64,000 bases of DNA, taken from positions 574,600 through 638,599 of the forward strand of contig NZ_AQXD01000001.1 of assembly GCF_000375345.1 (NCBI RefSeq), in the 5' to 3' direction. This DNA comes from Wohlfahrtiimonas chitiniclastica DSM 18708 (lineage in GTDB: Bacteria; Pseudomonadota; Gammaproteobacteria; Cardiobacteriales; Wohlfahrtiimonadaceae). The notes beneath the pieces are model-generated. The model searched no databases and had not been told where the DNA came from. It saw only the letters and a program-made list of their open reading frames with translations. Both the position numbers and the translations under genes were made by a program. Positions 18,726 through 27,686 of this stretch are shown one piece after another (the first letter of the stretch is position 1; every line of letters begins with the position of its first letter).

Positions 18726-19439
18726 TTAACCACCAAAAGATGTTGAGCGATTAGAAGAGGTGGCTTTAGAGGTTGAACCCGTTGAGCGCGATTGCGTGGC
18801 TTTTGATTGTGCCGCCATGCGCTGATTGTTCACCATTTGGCCAAATCCGCCACGTTTAACGGTGCCTACGGGCTTAGATTTCAGCTCATTTTTTGGCACA
18901 GAAACGGTGCGACCAGATTGCGCAGCGCCATAGCTTTTACCGGTGCTGTCATAATAGTTTGTTGGGCGGCCTGATGCATCTTTCGGAGAATAGACAGGTT
19001 TATGGGCAGCATTGTTGTTGCCCATCATGCCGCTCATGAGTTTACCCATCATAAAACCTGCAAGCAGTGGCATGAAGAAAGAACCGCCGCTCTCATTGCT
19101 GGCCATTTGTTGCGGATTGACAGCATTGTTAGCTTGTTGAACGGATTGGCAGTTTTCTGCGCCAAAATCTGCGGTACATTCTTCAATGGTGGCGTATTTA
19201 GGTGCCGTTTCAATGGCTTCTTTAATGGCGCCTTCATAAACGCTTTTACATTCTGCCACCATGTTTGGATTGTTATTGATGCAGTCATTGGCATCTGAAT
19301 AAATGGTCAACTGTTCAGTGTCATTGCTGCTGCCACAAGCCACGACGCCAAAAGCAACTAAAAGGGAAACGGCCAGAGGTTTGAGTTTAAAGTTCTTACG
19401 AAACGTTGATTTATTAATAGAGTGTGTGCGTTTTTTCAT
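18726..19439 (-). CDS. ygiB: DUF1190 (YgiB-like) lipoprotein
   Basis: A 237-residue lipoprotein with an N-terminal lysine-rich stretch, a hydrophobic core and lipobox GVVAC near residue 35. The DUF1190 part has paired cysteines (SDANDCINNNP, VAECKSVYEG, EECTADFGAENCQS) near residues 52-98 that probably form periplasmic disulfides. A short glycine/methionine segment (MPLLAGFMMGKLMSGMMG) follows, then a Ser/Thr/Arg-rich low-complexity tail. The partner gene ygiC is immediately downstream. The function of YgiB is unknown. Confidence 0.88.
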   Translation of the reverse strand: MKKRTHSINKSTFRKNFKLKPLAVSLLVAFGVVACGSSNDTEQLTIYSDANDCINNNPNMVAECKSVYEGAIKEAIETAPKYATIEECTADFGAENCQSVQQANNAVNPQQMASNESGGSFFMPLLAGFMMGKLMSGMMGNNNAAHKPVYSPKDASGRPTNYYDSTGKSYGAAQSGRTVSVPKNELKSKPVGTVKRGGFGQMVNNQRMAAQSKATQSRSTGSTSKATSSNRSTSFGG

Positions 19440-19459
19440 AATGATTGATTCCTCAAGGA

Positions 19460-19783
19460 TTAAAACGTGAGCACTTTGTCGCTCTCTTCGGTGATTTTCA
19501 CAGCTTCGATCATGGTGGTGACGGTGGATAATTGGGCATCATCGCGGCGCTTTCTAAATTGTAAGCAAGTGCCGCATGAATAGAGCTTGCCGCCTAATTC
19601 AGCATATTTTTGCCATTGGGCTTGAATGTCAAAGAGCTCATGATCCATAAATTCCACTTCAACGCCGCTGTTCATTAAAAATGCGGTCACGGTGTGTCCC
19701 ATTTCAATGGCGACATTCATGTAGCGAATGGCATTCCATGCTTTTTCAGTGTCATTAGAGGTAATGAATACACCAATTTTCAT
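19460..19783 (-). CDS. DsrE-family small protein
   Basis: A 107-residue cytoplasmic protein of the DsrE/DsrF-like family, which includes sulfur relay subunits. It begins with the beta-strand MKIGVFITSNDTEKAW and carries cysteines in LYSCGTCLQFRKR near residue 70, the region where DsrE-like proteins have their reactive cysteine. It lies between ygiB and a FrnE-like oxidoreductase gene, so a thiol-related role is plausible. No other Dsr or Tus genes are nearby, so a sulfur-oxidation pathway is not supported. Confidence 0.8.
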   Translation of the reverse strand: MKIGVFITSNDTEKAWNAIRYMNVAIEMGHTVTAFLMNSGVEVEFMDHELFDIQAQWQKYAELGGKLYSCGTCLQFRKRRDDAQLSTVTTMIEAVKITEESDKVLTF

Positions 19784-19813
19784 AACTCGATCCTTTCCTT
19801 TGATTGATGAGGC

Positions 19814-20479
19814 TTATTGTAAGCCTTCTGTGGTGCCTGTGGTGTGGATTTTATCGATCACTTGATAGAAATTCACGGGCGTTTGCGCACCTGCCACAGC
19901 ATCTGTGCGGTTAAAGACAAAAAATGGCACACTTTTAATGCCAAAGCCCATGGCCTCTGCTAAATCCACATCTTTGGCTTGGCTGATGGTGTGATCCGTT
20001 AAAATGTCCGCAATGTTGATCGCTTCAATGCCCACTTCTGCTAAAATCGCCGCGAGTACTTGATCATCAGCAATATTTTCACCTTTGGCAAAATAGCCTT
20101 CAAATAAGCGCATGTTAAATGCACGAGATTTGTCTAAATGATGCTGCTGCACCCAAATGGCAACGCGGTGGGCAATCGTTGTGGTGACGGGAATCACTTT
20201 ATCAAAATCAATGGTTAATCCAGCTTCTTTGGCATACACGACGGCATTGTCTGTCATGGCTTTTGCCCGATCAAGGGGCACATCATACTTTTGCGCAAGA
20301 TTCTCATAATAAGATAACTCGGTTTCAAACGGCGCATCCGGCGACAATTCATACGCTTTAAATAGGAGCATCGCCTCTGTTTGATGTTCTGCGTTGAATG
20401 CATCTAACGCTAAATAAAAGTTATGCACGCCAATGTAACAAAATGGACAAGAAAAATCTGACCAAACTTCAATTTTCAT
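19814..20479 (-). CDS. DsbA-family (FrnE-like) thioredoxin-fold oxidoreductase
   Basis: A 221-residue cytoplasmic protein with the FrnE arrangement: the motif SDFSCPFCYIG at residues 7-17 (CxxC at 11-14) right after the first strand, a helical insert, and the cis-proline region GIKSVPFFVFN near residue 185. FrnE-type proteins act as disulfide isomerases or oxidoreductases. No signal peptide is present. The gene reads toward the DsrE gene with a 30-base gap and is probably co-transcribed with it. Confidence 0.87.
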   Translation of the reverse strand: MKIEVWSDFSCPFCYIGVHNFYLALDAFNAEHQTEAMLLFKAYELSPDAPFETELSYYENLAQKYDVPLDRAKAMTDNAVVYAKEAGLTIDFDKVIPVTTTIAHRVAIWVQQHHLDKSRAFNMRLFEGYFAKGENIADDQVLAAILAEVGIEAINIADILTDHTISQAKDVDLAEAMGFGIKSVPFFVFNRTDAVAGAQTPVNFYQVIDKIHTTGTTEGLQ

Positions 20480-20572
20480 AGTGACTCCTTCAATCTTTGC
20501 TGTGTGTATATTAACAGAGAAAAAAGTTCTATCATGACAATTTGCCGATGAATAGAGAGAAAAGGAGTAAAA

Positions 20573-21589
20573 ATGTCCCCTTTGCGATTACTGATTTCAG
20601 AAAGTGTGGATCCGTGGTTCAATTTAGCGGTGGAAGAGACCATCTTTAATGAGATGGATCCGAATCAAAAAGTATTGTTTTTGTGGCGCAATGATCAAAC
20701 GGTGGTGATTGGGCGCGCCCAAAATCCTTGGAAAGAGTGCAATACGCGTAAAATGGCAGAAGATCATGTAAAACTTGCGAGAAGACAAAGTGGCGGCGGG
20801 GCGGTGTTTCATGATTTGGGCAACACCAATTTTACCTTTATGGCAGGTAAGCCTGATTATGATAAAACGCAATCCACGCAACTCATTATACGTGCATTGG
20901 CCTCATTGGGCATTCATGCCACAGCTTCAGGGCGTAATGATCTCATCATTGAGCGCAATGGTGAAGTGCGTAAAATTTCTGGTTCTGCGTATCGGGAAAA
21001 AACGGATCGTGGCTTTCATCATGGTACATTGCTCATTGATGTGGATTTTACGCGTTTGGCCAATTACTTAAATCCTGATCCCAAAAAATTGGCGGCCAAA
21101 GGCATTTCATCCGTGCGTTCGCGCGTGGCGAATTTAACAGAAGTGCGCCCTGATTTAACGCATCAGATGATTTGTCAGGCGATTGAGCAAGAGTTTTGTG
21201 CGTTGTATGGTGGCAAGGTGACGGCAGAATACATCAGTGAAGCTCATCCGCCTGCCATTGATGGCTTTACGGCGCAATTTAAAGTGCAAAGCAGTTGGGA
21301 TTGGAACTTTGGTAAAGCATTGGAGTTTAGCCATCATTTTGATGAACGCTTCACTTGGGGCGGCGTTGAGGTACAATTATTGGTGCAACAAGGTGTGATG
21401 ACAGCCGTTAAACTCTACAGTGATAGCCTCTATTTATCGGCGCTTGAGGCTTTAGAACAAGCTTTAATGGGTCAGCGCTATAAAAAAGATGACATTCATG
21501 CTATTTTCAATGGCGTCATAGAACATCATCCTGAGGCACAGGACTCTTTAATAGAATTACAAAGGTGGTTTGTGCAGCAGATTCAATAA
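20573..21589 (+). CDS. lplA: Lipoate-protein ligase A
   Basis: LplA activates free lipoate with ATP and attaches it to lysines of 2-oxoacid dehydrogenase E2 and glycine-cleavage H proteins. The 338-residue protein has the lipoyl-AMP binding motif [12 protein letters not shown] at residues 70-81, the catalytic region [21 protein letters not shown] near 120-140, and the C-terminal accessory domain of E. coli-type LplA. GGAG precedes the ATG. It is likely transcribed together with the following DUF3553 gene (25-base gap). Confidence 0.94.
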   Translation: MSPLRLLISESVDPWFNLAVEETIFNEMDPNQKVLFLWRNDQTVVIGRAQNPWKECNTRKMAEDHVKLARRQSGGGAVFHDLGNTNFTFMAGKPDYDKTQSTQLIIRALASLGIHATASGRNDLIIERNGEVRKISGSAYREKTDRGFHHGTLLIDVDFTRLANYLNPDPKKLAAKGISSVRSRVANLTEVRPDLTHQMICQAIEQEFCALYGGKVTAEYISEAHPPAIDGFTAQFKVQSSWDWNFGKALEFSHHFDERFTWGGVEVQLLVQQGVMTAVKLYSDSLYLSALEALEQALMGQRYKKDDIHAIFNGVIEHHPEAQDSLIELQRWFVQQIQ

Positions 21590-21614
21590 GATAATAACAA
21601 CCAAGGAGTGAATC

Positions 21615-22421
21615 ATGCATTACAAAAAAGGTGACAAAGTCAAACACCCAAAGCAAGAGGCTTGGGGCATCGGTTTGGTGTTAGAAGATCAGCGCGATGA
21701 TAAAGTGCACATTCTCTTTGAACATGCCGGACAAAAGCTGTTATCGGTACAATTTTGCTCACCTGTGAAAGTGACGGTGGATGATTCACACTTGGCAATG
21801 AATCAACCGTTGGCGGAGCGCTTTTTAAGTCTCTGCCCAAAGGGTGTGGCGGATGTTAAATTTATCAAAAGAGTGACGCCATATCGTGATTTATCCGAGC
21901 AAGCACAAACTGAGCTCAATGAAGTGGATGTGCGCGCATGGTTAAAACGCGGTGAAGCAGATATGATCATTGCACGTTTGGTGGCATTGCTGAAAAGCGC
22001 ACCGAAAGGACTCATTCAATCACCGTCTTTAGTCATTAAAGCGATTGAAAAGGGCAATCCCCATGAGTTGGCCACCCTTTGGTGTGATGCGGTCTATGGC
22101 AATGAGGATGAATGGTCGGTAGATTGGGCGGCGTTTGCTGAATTATTGAGTGAACTTGGCATTCATCAATGGAGCGTGATCACATCTCTTATAGCTTTAA
22201 TGAAGCCGATGCAGCTAATCATTGTGATGCCTAAAGCGTTAGAATCCATTGCGCCATTGTTTGGCATGACGCTGCATTTAACGGATGATCTAGCCTTGAG
22301 TGATTATGATACGGCATTGGCTTTGGCGGCTAAAGTGAAACTCAATGCACAATCAGAAGGCATTGATTTGCACGATATGATTGATATTGCGGTCTATATT
22401 GGTTTATGTGCGAAGGCTTAA
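21615..22421 (+). CDS. DUF3553-containing protein of unknown function
   Basis: A 268-residue soluble protein. The first 55 residues (HYKKGDKVKHPKQEAWGIG and following strands) resemble the small beta-barrel DUF3553 domain, found alone or at the ends of helicases and nucleases. The rest is helical and unfamiliar. AAGGAG stands before the start and the gene follows lplA closely. No catalytic motif is recognised. Confidence 0.75.
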   Translation: MHYKKGDKVKHPKQEAWGIGLVLEDQRDDKVHILFEHAGQKLLSVQFCSPVKVTVDDSHLAMNQPLAERFLSLCPKGVADVKFIKRVTPYRDLSEQAQTELNEVDVRAWLKRGEADMIIARLVALLKSAPKGLIQSPSLVIKAIEKGNPHELATLWCDAVYGNEDEWSVDWAAFAELLSELGIHQWSVITSLIALMKPMQLIIVMPKALESIAPLFGMTLHLTDDLALSDYDTALALAAKVKLNAQSEGIDLHDMIDIAVYIGLCAKA

Positions 22422-22503
22422 AGTTGTATTGTAGTTGAAATGTAGTTTTATGGAAAATTAGCACAAAGTGAAAGTGTTTCCCTAGGCGATGATTGAATAC
22501 AAA

Positions 22504-22536
22504 ATGCCCAGTTTAAAAATAAATTGGGCATGATTT
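22504..22536. terminator. Terminator between convergent DUF3553 and phoX-like genes
   Basis: A 12-bp stem (ATGCCCAGTTTA with TAAATTGGGCAT, one G-T pair) closes an AAAA loop and is followed by GATTTT. It probably ends the plus-strand lplA unit. Confidence 0.6.
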
Positions 22537-22588
22537 TACGAAAAACTACTTTTTTACAACGTATCAATTATATTTAATAAACAACTGG

Positions 22589-24550
22589 TTATGTGCCAAT
22601 AATGCCGCCATCAGTGCGTTGAATGACAACAGTTGCAGACCTTGGGCGGCGATTGTGGTGATTGGGCCAGCTTGAATATTGACTTGGGTTATTCGGATCC
22701 GCATTGCCTTTTGGTGGTTCACCAGGATGCTGAATGTTCACAAATAAGGTTTGATTGTCTGGCGTAAATGCGATGCCCGTAATTTCCGCCCCATTTGGCC
22801 CTGTTAAAAAGCGCTTAAAATAACCCTCTTCCGGATCCACCACCAACATTTGATTGTTGCCCATGCCAGCATATTCATGTTGATTGAGGGTTGACGTGGA
22901 GACATCTGTTTGCACCCACAACAAACCATTGTAATCAAACTTTAAGCCATCGGGGCTGCCAAAGAGATCGCCGCGGTGATTGGCCATGTGATTGCGCGCC
23001 GTGGTTTGATCACGGCCAGCGAGTGCTAAAATATCCCACGTAAAGGCATCCATTGCACCATTGCCATTCTCTTCATTCCAATGGATGATGTGCCCAAAGA
23101 GATTGTTAGCGCGCGGGTTCGCCGCATCCACATCGGGATAACCTTCTTTACCACGATTGCTGTTATTGGTGAGCGTACAATAAATGGAGCCGGGCACCAA
23201 AGGATTGGCGGCAATCCATTCAGGGCGATCCATTTTCGTTGCACCCACAATGTCCGCCGCTTTACGCGCATTGATCACCACATCGCCTTGATGATGAAAG
23301 CCATTGGCAGCCGTTAAACCATTTTTACCATAGATTAAAGGTAACCAATCGCCGCTGCCATCTTCATTGAATCTTGCGACATAGAGCGTCCCTTCATCCA
23401 ATAATTGGCTGTTTTGTTTGCCTTTTTTGGGGTCAAAGGCATCTTTAGAGACAAATTTATAGATGTATTCAAAGCGCTGATCATCGCCCATATATGCCAC
23501 AATTTGACCGGTTGGGGCAATGGTGAGTTCAGCACCTTCATGTTTAAAGCGCCCAAGGGCTGTGTGTTTAATCGGTGTGGCATTTGGATCTGTGGGATCA
23601 ATCTCCACAATCCAGCCAAAGCGGTTGGGCTCATTTGGCGTTTGATCCACATTAAATCGCGCATCAAACTCATGCCAACGATACGCATCATCTTGATTGA
23701 CAATGCCATAACGGGATTCTAATTCATTGAGTGCACCTTTTTTCACAAAGATGTCCGACCAATTCTCCTCACAGGTTAAATATGTGCCCCACGGCGTTTG
23801 ACCATTGGCACAATTTTGTAGGGTGCCAAGCACCATTTCACCTTTCGGGTCAGCGGCTGTTTGCATCAATGGATGACCTTTGGCGGGTCCTTGAATGTGC
23901 ATGGGTGTATGGGGCGTAATGCGGCGCGCATATCTTGATGGACGAACCACGCGCCATTGATGGCCATCTTTGATCACTTCAATGACAGACACACCCATGG
24001 CGTTTTGGCTTTTGAGTACTTTATCTATGTCCCAATTGGCATCGCCATCCGGGAAGAGTAAGCCATTGTCCACATATTCATGGTTCATCACCAATAAGCC
24101 ATGATTTGAACCCTTGTCTAAAGGAAAATATGCCATGCCATCATGATGCATGCCCGCTTGCGCCGCTTGATCTTCGGCGGTATTGCTGGCATCTTCATTA
24201 AATTTTGGTCCATTGCCTTGAATCCCCACAGGATCACCCCATTGATAAAGCACCTCTGCTTGATAACCTTTGGGGACGATCACATCATCTTGTGTGGAAA
24301 ATGGCACGGATTGAAAGCGTAAATAGGGCGTTTTTCCATCAGTGAGTTGATTTTGACTGCTCGGTGCAATTGCTTTAGCCACATTGACCAATGGTAATGT
24401 AAAGAGCCCAAGCAAGCCTGCGCCCATGCCTGTTTTTGTGAGCACATCGCGGCGTGAACGTGGTTTATTGAGTAAAGTGGATAAGATTGGATTTGGGCTT
24501 AAATTGCTGATCGCTTCTGTGGTGATCTCAATGGTTTTTGGACGACCCAT
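22589..24550 (-). CDS. PhoX-family (DUF839) Tat-exported phosphatase-like protein
   Basis: A 653-residue protein of the PhoX/DUF839 family, calcium- and iron-dependent alkaline phosphatases. The N-terminus has a twin-arginine motif SRRDVLTKTG near residue 32 followed by a hydrophobic core, so Tat export to the periplasm is expected. Family stretches include LLVMNHEYVDN near 155, GTYLTCEENWSD near 260, RFKHEGAEL near 335 and the C-terminal LFVNIQHPGEPPKG near 610. It is monocistronic with GAGGAGAAAATC before the ATG. Whether it is a true phosphatase or one of the uncharacterised DUF839 branch is not settled. Confidence 0.85.
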   Translation of the reverse strand: MGRPKTIEITTEAISNLSPNPILSTLLNKPRSRRDVLTKTGMGAGLLGLFTLPLVNVAKAIAPSSQNQLTDGKTPYLRFQSVPFSTQDDVIVPKGYQAEVLYQWGDPVGIQGNGPKFNEDASNTAEDQAAQAGMHHDGMAYFPLDKGSNHGLLVMNHEYVDNGLLFPDGDANWDIDKVLKSQNAMGVSVIEVIKDGHQWRVVRPSRYARRITPHTPMHIQGPAKGHPLMQTAADPKGEMVLGTLQNCANGQTPWGTYLTCEENWSDIFVKKGALNELESRYGIVNQDDAYRWHEFDARFNVDQTPNEPNRFGWIVEIDPTDPNATPIKHTALGRFKHEGAELTIAPTGQIVAYMGDDQRFEYIYKFVSKDAFDPKKGKQNSQLLDEGTLYVARFNEDGSGDWLPLIYGKNGLTAANGFHHQGDVVINARKAADIVGATKMDRPEWIAANPLVPGSIYCTLTNNSNRGKEGYPDVDAANPRANNLFGHIIHWNEENGNGAMDAFTWDILALAGRDQTTARNHMANHRGDLFGSPDGLKFDYNGLLWVQTDVSTSTLNQHEYAGMGNNQMLVVDPEEGYFKRFLTGPNGAEITGIAFTPDNQTLFVNIQHPGEPPKGNADPNNPSQYSSWPNHHNRRPRSATVVIQRTDGGIIGT

Positions 24551-24702
24551 GATGATTTTCTCCTCGTTGTCAAAAGATGCACAAAAGGTTACGCAATCAA
24601 TGTTGCACTTTTATGACAGGCGGAATCTATTCTGAAAGCAGGGGGAGAATTCATTATAATGGACACATTTGTTAACGACGATGATCAAACGAGGAAAACA
24701 TC

Positions 24703-26235
24703 ATGACGAAAGCACCAAGACCTGTGGTTTTATGTATTTTGGATGGTTGGGGTTACCGCACCGATATGAAAAACAACGCCATCATGGCGGCAGAAACGCC
24801 TAACTGGGAAGAATTTAAAACAGAAGGCGCATGCACATTGTTGAAAACGTCTGGCATGGCGGTGGGTTTGCCCGAAGGTCAAATGGGGAACTCAGAAGTT
24901 GGACACATCAACATTGGTGCAGGACGCGTGGTGTATCAAGATTTAACGCGCATCACAAAAGCATTTGAAAGCGGTGAATTTCAAAGCAATCCTGTGATTG
25001 AAAAAACCTTGGCGGATTTAAAAGCGTCCGGTAAAGCGTTGCACATTTTTGGTTTATTGTCAGATGGTGGCGTGCATGCGGATGAAGCGCACATTCATGG
25101 TTTGATTAAAGTGGCGGCGGATGCTGGCATTCAAGAGATTTATCTCCATGCCTTTTTAGATGGTCGCGATACTGCGCCACGCTCAGCACAAACATACATT
25201 GAACGCGCAGAAGATACGTTTAAAGCGTGTGGCGTTGGCCGCTTTGCAAGCATCATTGGCCGTTATTATGCAATGGATCGTGACAATCGCTGGGAGCGCG
25301 TTGAACAAGCCTATGATTTAGTGAGCCAAGGCTTGGCAGAATTTAAAGCACCCACTGCATTAGCCGGTTTAGAAGCAGCGTATGCACGTGATGAAAATGA
25401 TGAATTTGTTAAAGCAACCGTGATTGGCGATGCCGTTAAAATGATGGATGGCGATGCGGTGATCTTCATGAACTTCCGTTCTGACCGTGCGCGTGAATTG
25501 AGCTATCCATTTACGGAAGATGATTTCACAGGCTTTGTGCCAAAGTATCGCCCTAAATTGTCTCATTATGTCTGCTTAACGCATTATAAAGATGGTTTGC
25601 ATGGTGAAGTGGCATTCCCACCTCAAAACATTGTCAATGGTTTAGGGGAAGTGGTGGCCAATGCAGGTTTGTCTCAACTTCGCATTGCAGAAACCGAGAA
25701 ATATCCACATGTGACTTTCTTCTTCAATGGTGGCCGCGAAACGGTGTTTGAAAATGAAGAGCGCATTTTGGTCAATTCACCGAAAGTGGCAACCTATGAT
25801 CTACAGCCTGAAATGAGCGCGCCAGAAGTGGCAGATAAATTGTGTGCGGCGATTCGTTCTGGCAAGTTTGATGTGATCATCTGTAACTTTGCCAACCCTG
25901 ATATGGTGGGTCATACCGGTGTATTTGATGCGATTGTCACGGCGATTGAAACCGTCGATGAGTGCATGGGTCATGTGTATGATGCCGTACAAGAAGTGGG
26001 CGGTGAGTTATTGATCACAGCCGATCATGGCAATGCAGAATTGACTTGGGATGAACACACCAATCAGCCACACACATCACACACTACAGGTCCTGTGCCA
26101 TTGATCTATTTAGGTCGTGAAGCAACGTTGTCCCCAGATGGTGCGTTAAAAGATTTAGCGCCCACCATTTTGCATTTAATGGGTCTTGAGCAACCTAAAG
26201 AGATGACTGGGCACAACCTTGTACATTTTAAATAA
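24703..26235 (+). CDS. gpmI: 2,3-bisphosphoglycerate-independent phosphoglycerate mutase
   Basis: GpmI interconverts 3- and 2-phosphoglycerate using two manganese ions. The 510-residue length is standard. The N-terminal metal motif CILDGWGYR and the catalytic serine in [17 protein letters not shown] (Ser64) are present, as are [11 protein letters not shown] near 152 and the metal ligands in [11 protein letters not shown] near 405 and TADHGNAE near 445. It overlaps by position the region immediately before the Ctp-type peptidase gene and probably shares its transcript. Confidence 0.97.
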   Translation: MTKAPRPVVLCILDGWGYRTDMKNNAIMAAETPNWEEFKTEGACTLLKTSGMAVGLPEGQMGNSEVGHINIGAGRVVYQDLTRITKAFESGEFQSNPVIEKTLADLKASGKALHIFGLLSDGGVHADEAHIHGLIKVAADAGIQEIYLHAFLDGRDTAPRSAQTYIERAEDTFKACGVGRFASIIGRYYAMDRDNRWERVEQAYDLVSQGLAEFKAPTALAGLEAAYARDENDEFVKATVIGDAVKMMDGDAVIFMNFRSDRARELSYPFTEDDFTGFVPKYRPKLSHYVCLTHYKDGLHGEVAFPPQNIVNGLGEVVANAGLSQLRIAETEKYPHVTFFFNGGRETVFENEERILVNSPKVATYDLQPEMSAPEVADKLCAAIRSGKFDVIICNFANPDMVGHTGVFDAIVTAIETVDECMGHVYDAVQEVGGELLITADHGNAELTWDEHTNQPHTSHTTGPVPLIYLGREATLSPDGALKDLAPTILHLMGLEQPKEMTGHNLVHFK

Positions 26236-26252
26236 TGAATGGGAGATTCAGG

Positions 26253-27626
26253 ATGAGAGATTTTCGACGATCCTTGTTAGTCGCCGCTGTACTGTCCTTA
26301 GTGTCTTTGAGTGGGCACAGTGTGGCATTAGGTTTAGAGCAGCCACCGGCTGCAATGAGTGATGTGCATGTGGATAATGTGATTGATTCAGTGTTGCCAG
26401 AAGCGCCTGAGCAAACATTACCCGTGCAACAATTGTTGCTCTTTGTGAATGTGTTTGAGCAGCTGAAAGCCAATTATGTGGATGATGTCACCGATGAAAC
26501 CATGATCAATAATGCCATCAAAGGGATGCTCTCAGGGTTAGATCCTCATTCTGAATTTTATGATGCCGAAGCCTATAAAAAGGTGCAAGAGACCACAACG
26601 GGATCGTTTGCTGGCCTTGGCGTTGAAGTGGTGAGTGAAGATGGTTTGATTCGCGTGATCTCCCCAATGGATGGTTCACCTGCGAAAAAAGCAGGCATTG
26701 AAGCGGGCGACTTGATCATTAAAATTGACTCAACCGCTGTGCAATCCATTGATGTGGCAAAAGCTGTGGACATGCTCAAAGGTGAACCTGGCACAGAAGT
26801 CACTTTAACTGTGATCCGCGAAAAAGAGCGTGCGCCTTTAACCTTTACAGTGGTCAGAGACATCATCAAAACAGAAAGCATTAAAAGTGAACTCATTGAT
26901 GATGCATTTGGTTATGTGCGTTTGAGTCAATTCCAAGACAGATCTGCTGAAGAGATGCGCACGGCCATCAATGAATTGATGCAGCAAGCTCGCGCGAAAA
27001 AGAGCAGTTTAAAAGGCTTGGTGCTTGATTTACGCAACAATCCGGGCGGCGTTTTAGACCAAGCCGTGGGCATTTCTGATCTCTTTTTAGAGTCTGGTTT
27101 GGTGGTGTACACGCAAGGAAAATCACCTGAAACACGCATTGATTTTGCGGCGACGGAAGGGGATATTTTAAACGGTGCACCTTTAATTGTGTTGATTAAT
27201 GGCGGTTCTGCTTCTGCCTCTGAAATTGTGGCAGGCGCCCTTCAAGATCAAAAGCGTGCCATCATCGCTGGTGAAAAGAGCTTTGGTAAAGGCTCAGTAC
27301 AAACAGTGGTGAATCTAATGGATGGGCAGGGCATGAAATATACAACCGCTCTTTATTACACGCCATCAGGGCGATCGATTCAGGGTGAAGGCATTGTGCC
27401 AAATATTGAGTTGTTGTCGTTGAATGTGGATTCAGAGAACAATTCAAACTTCATTCGTGAAGAGAATTTAGCCAAACATTTGAACAAAAATGGCGATGGG
27501 GATCAAACCATCACCACATTTGCTCAATCTAAGAAAACCCGTGAAATTGCGGTGGTGGACAATCAATTGTATGAGGCATTGAATTTATTGAAGAGTTTAA
27601 TCTTCATGCAAGAAAACACCCAATAA
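26253..27626 (+). CDS. S41-family C-terminal processing peptidase
   Basis: A 457-residue periplasmic serine protease of the CtpA type. The start at 26253 is chosen because GGGAG lies seven bases upstream; an earlier in-frame ATG overlaps the gpmI stop but has no ribosome site. A signal peptide (RRSLLVAAVLSLVSLSGHSVA) is followed by a PDZ domain (GLGVEVVSEDGLIRVISPMDGSPAKKAG) near residues 110-190. The catalytic serine is in NGGSASASEIVAGAL near 325 and the lysine in GEKSFGKGSVQ near 350. Such proteases trim envelope proteins and regulate peptidoglycan hydrolases. gpmI-ctpA adjacency occurs in several gammaproteobacteria. Confidence 0.93.
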   Translation: MRDFRRSLLVAAVLSLVSLSGHSVALGLEQPPAAMSDVHVDNVIDSVLPEAPEQTLPVQQLLLFVNVFEQLKANYVDDVTDETMINNAIKGMLSGLDPHSEFYDAEAYKKVQETTTGSFAGLGVEVVSEDGLIRVISPMDGSPAKKAGIEAGDLIIKIDSTAVQSIDVAKAVDMLKGEPGTEVTLTVIREKERAPLTFTVVRDIIKTESIKSELIDDAFGYVRLSQFQDRSAEEMRTAINELMQQARAKKSSLKGLVLDLRNNPGGVLDQAVGISDLFLESGLVVYTQGKSPETRIDFAATEGDILNGAPLIVLINGGSASASEIVAGALQDQKRAIIAGEKSFGKGSVQTVVNLMDGQGMKYTTALYYTPSGRSIQGEGIVPNIELLSLNVDSENNSNFIREENLAKHLNKNGDGDQTITTFAQSKKTREIAVVDNQLYEALNLLKSLIFMQENTQ

Positions 27627-27652
27627 GCAGAGACTTCCAACCATTTATCATT

Positions 27653-27676
27653 CTCTCCTTCGGGAGAGATTTTTTT
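27653..27676 (+). terminator. Terminator after the ctp gene
   Basis: The stem CTCTCC/GGAGAG with a TTCG tetraloop is followed by ATTTTTTT. It is a classic strong terminator, yet uvrA starts only 11 bases later, so uvrA transcripts must begin inside or upstream of it. Confidence 0.9.
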
Positions 27677-27686
27677 GAGAGCGATC

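Noticed and set aside
27675..27686. TTG start for uvrA
   Set aside because: It lies in the T-run of the preceding terminator. The ATG four codons later gives the normal UvrA N-terminus.
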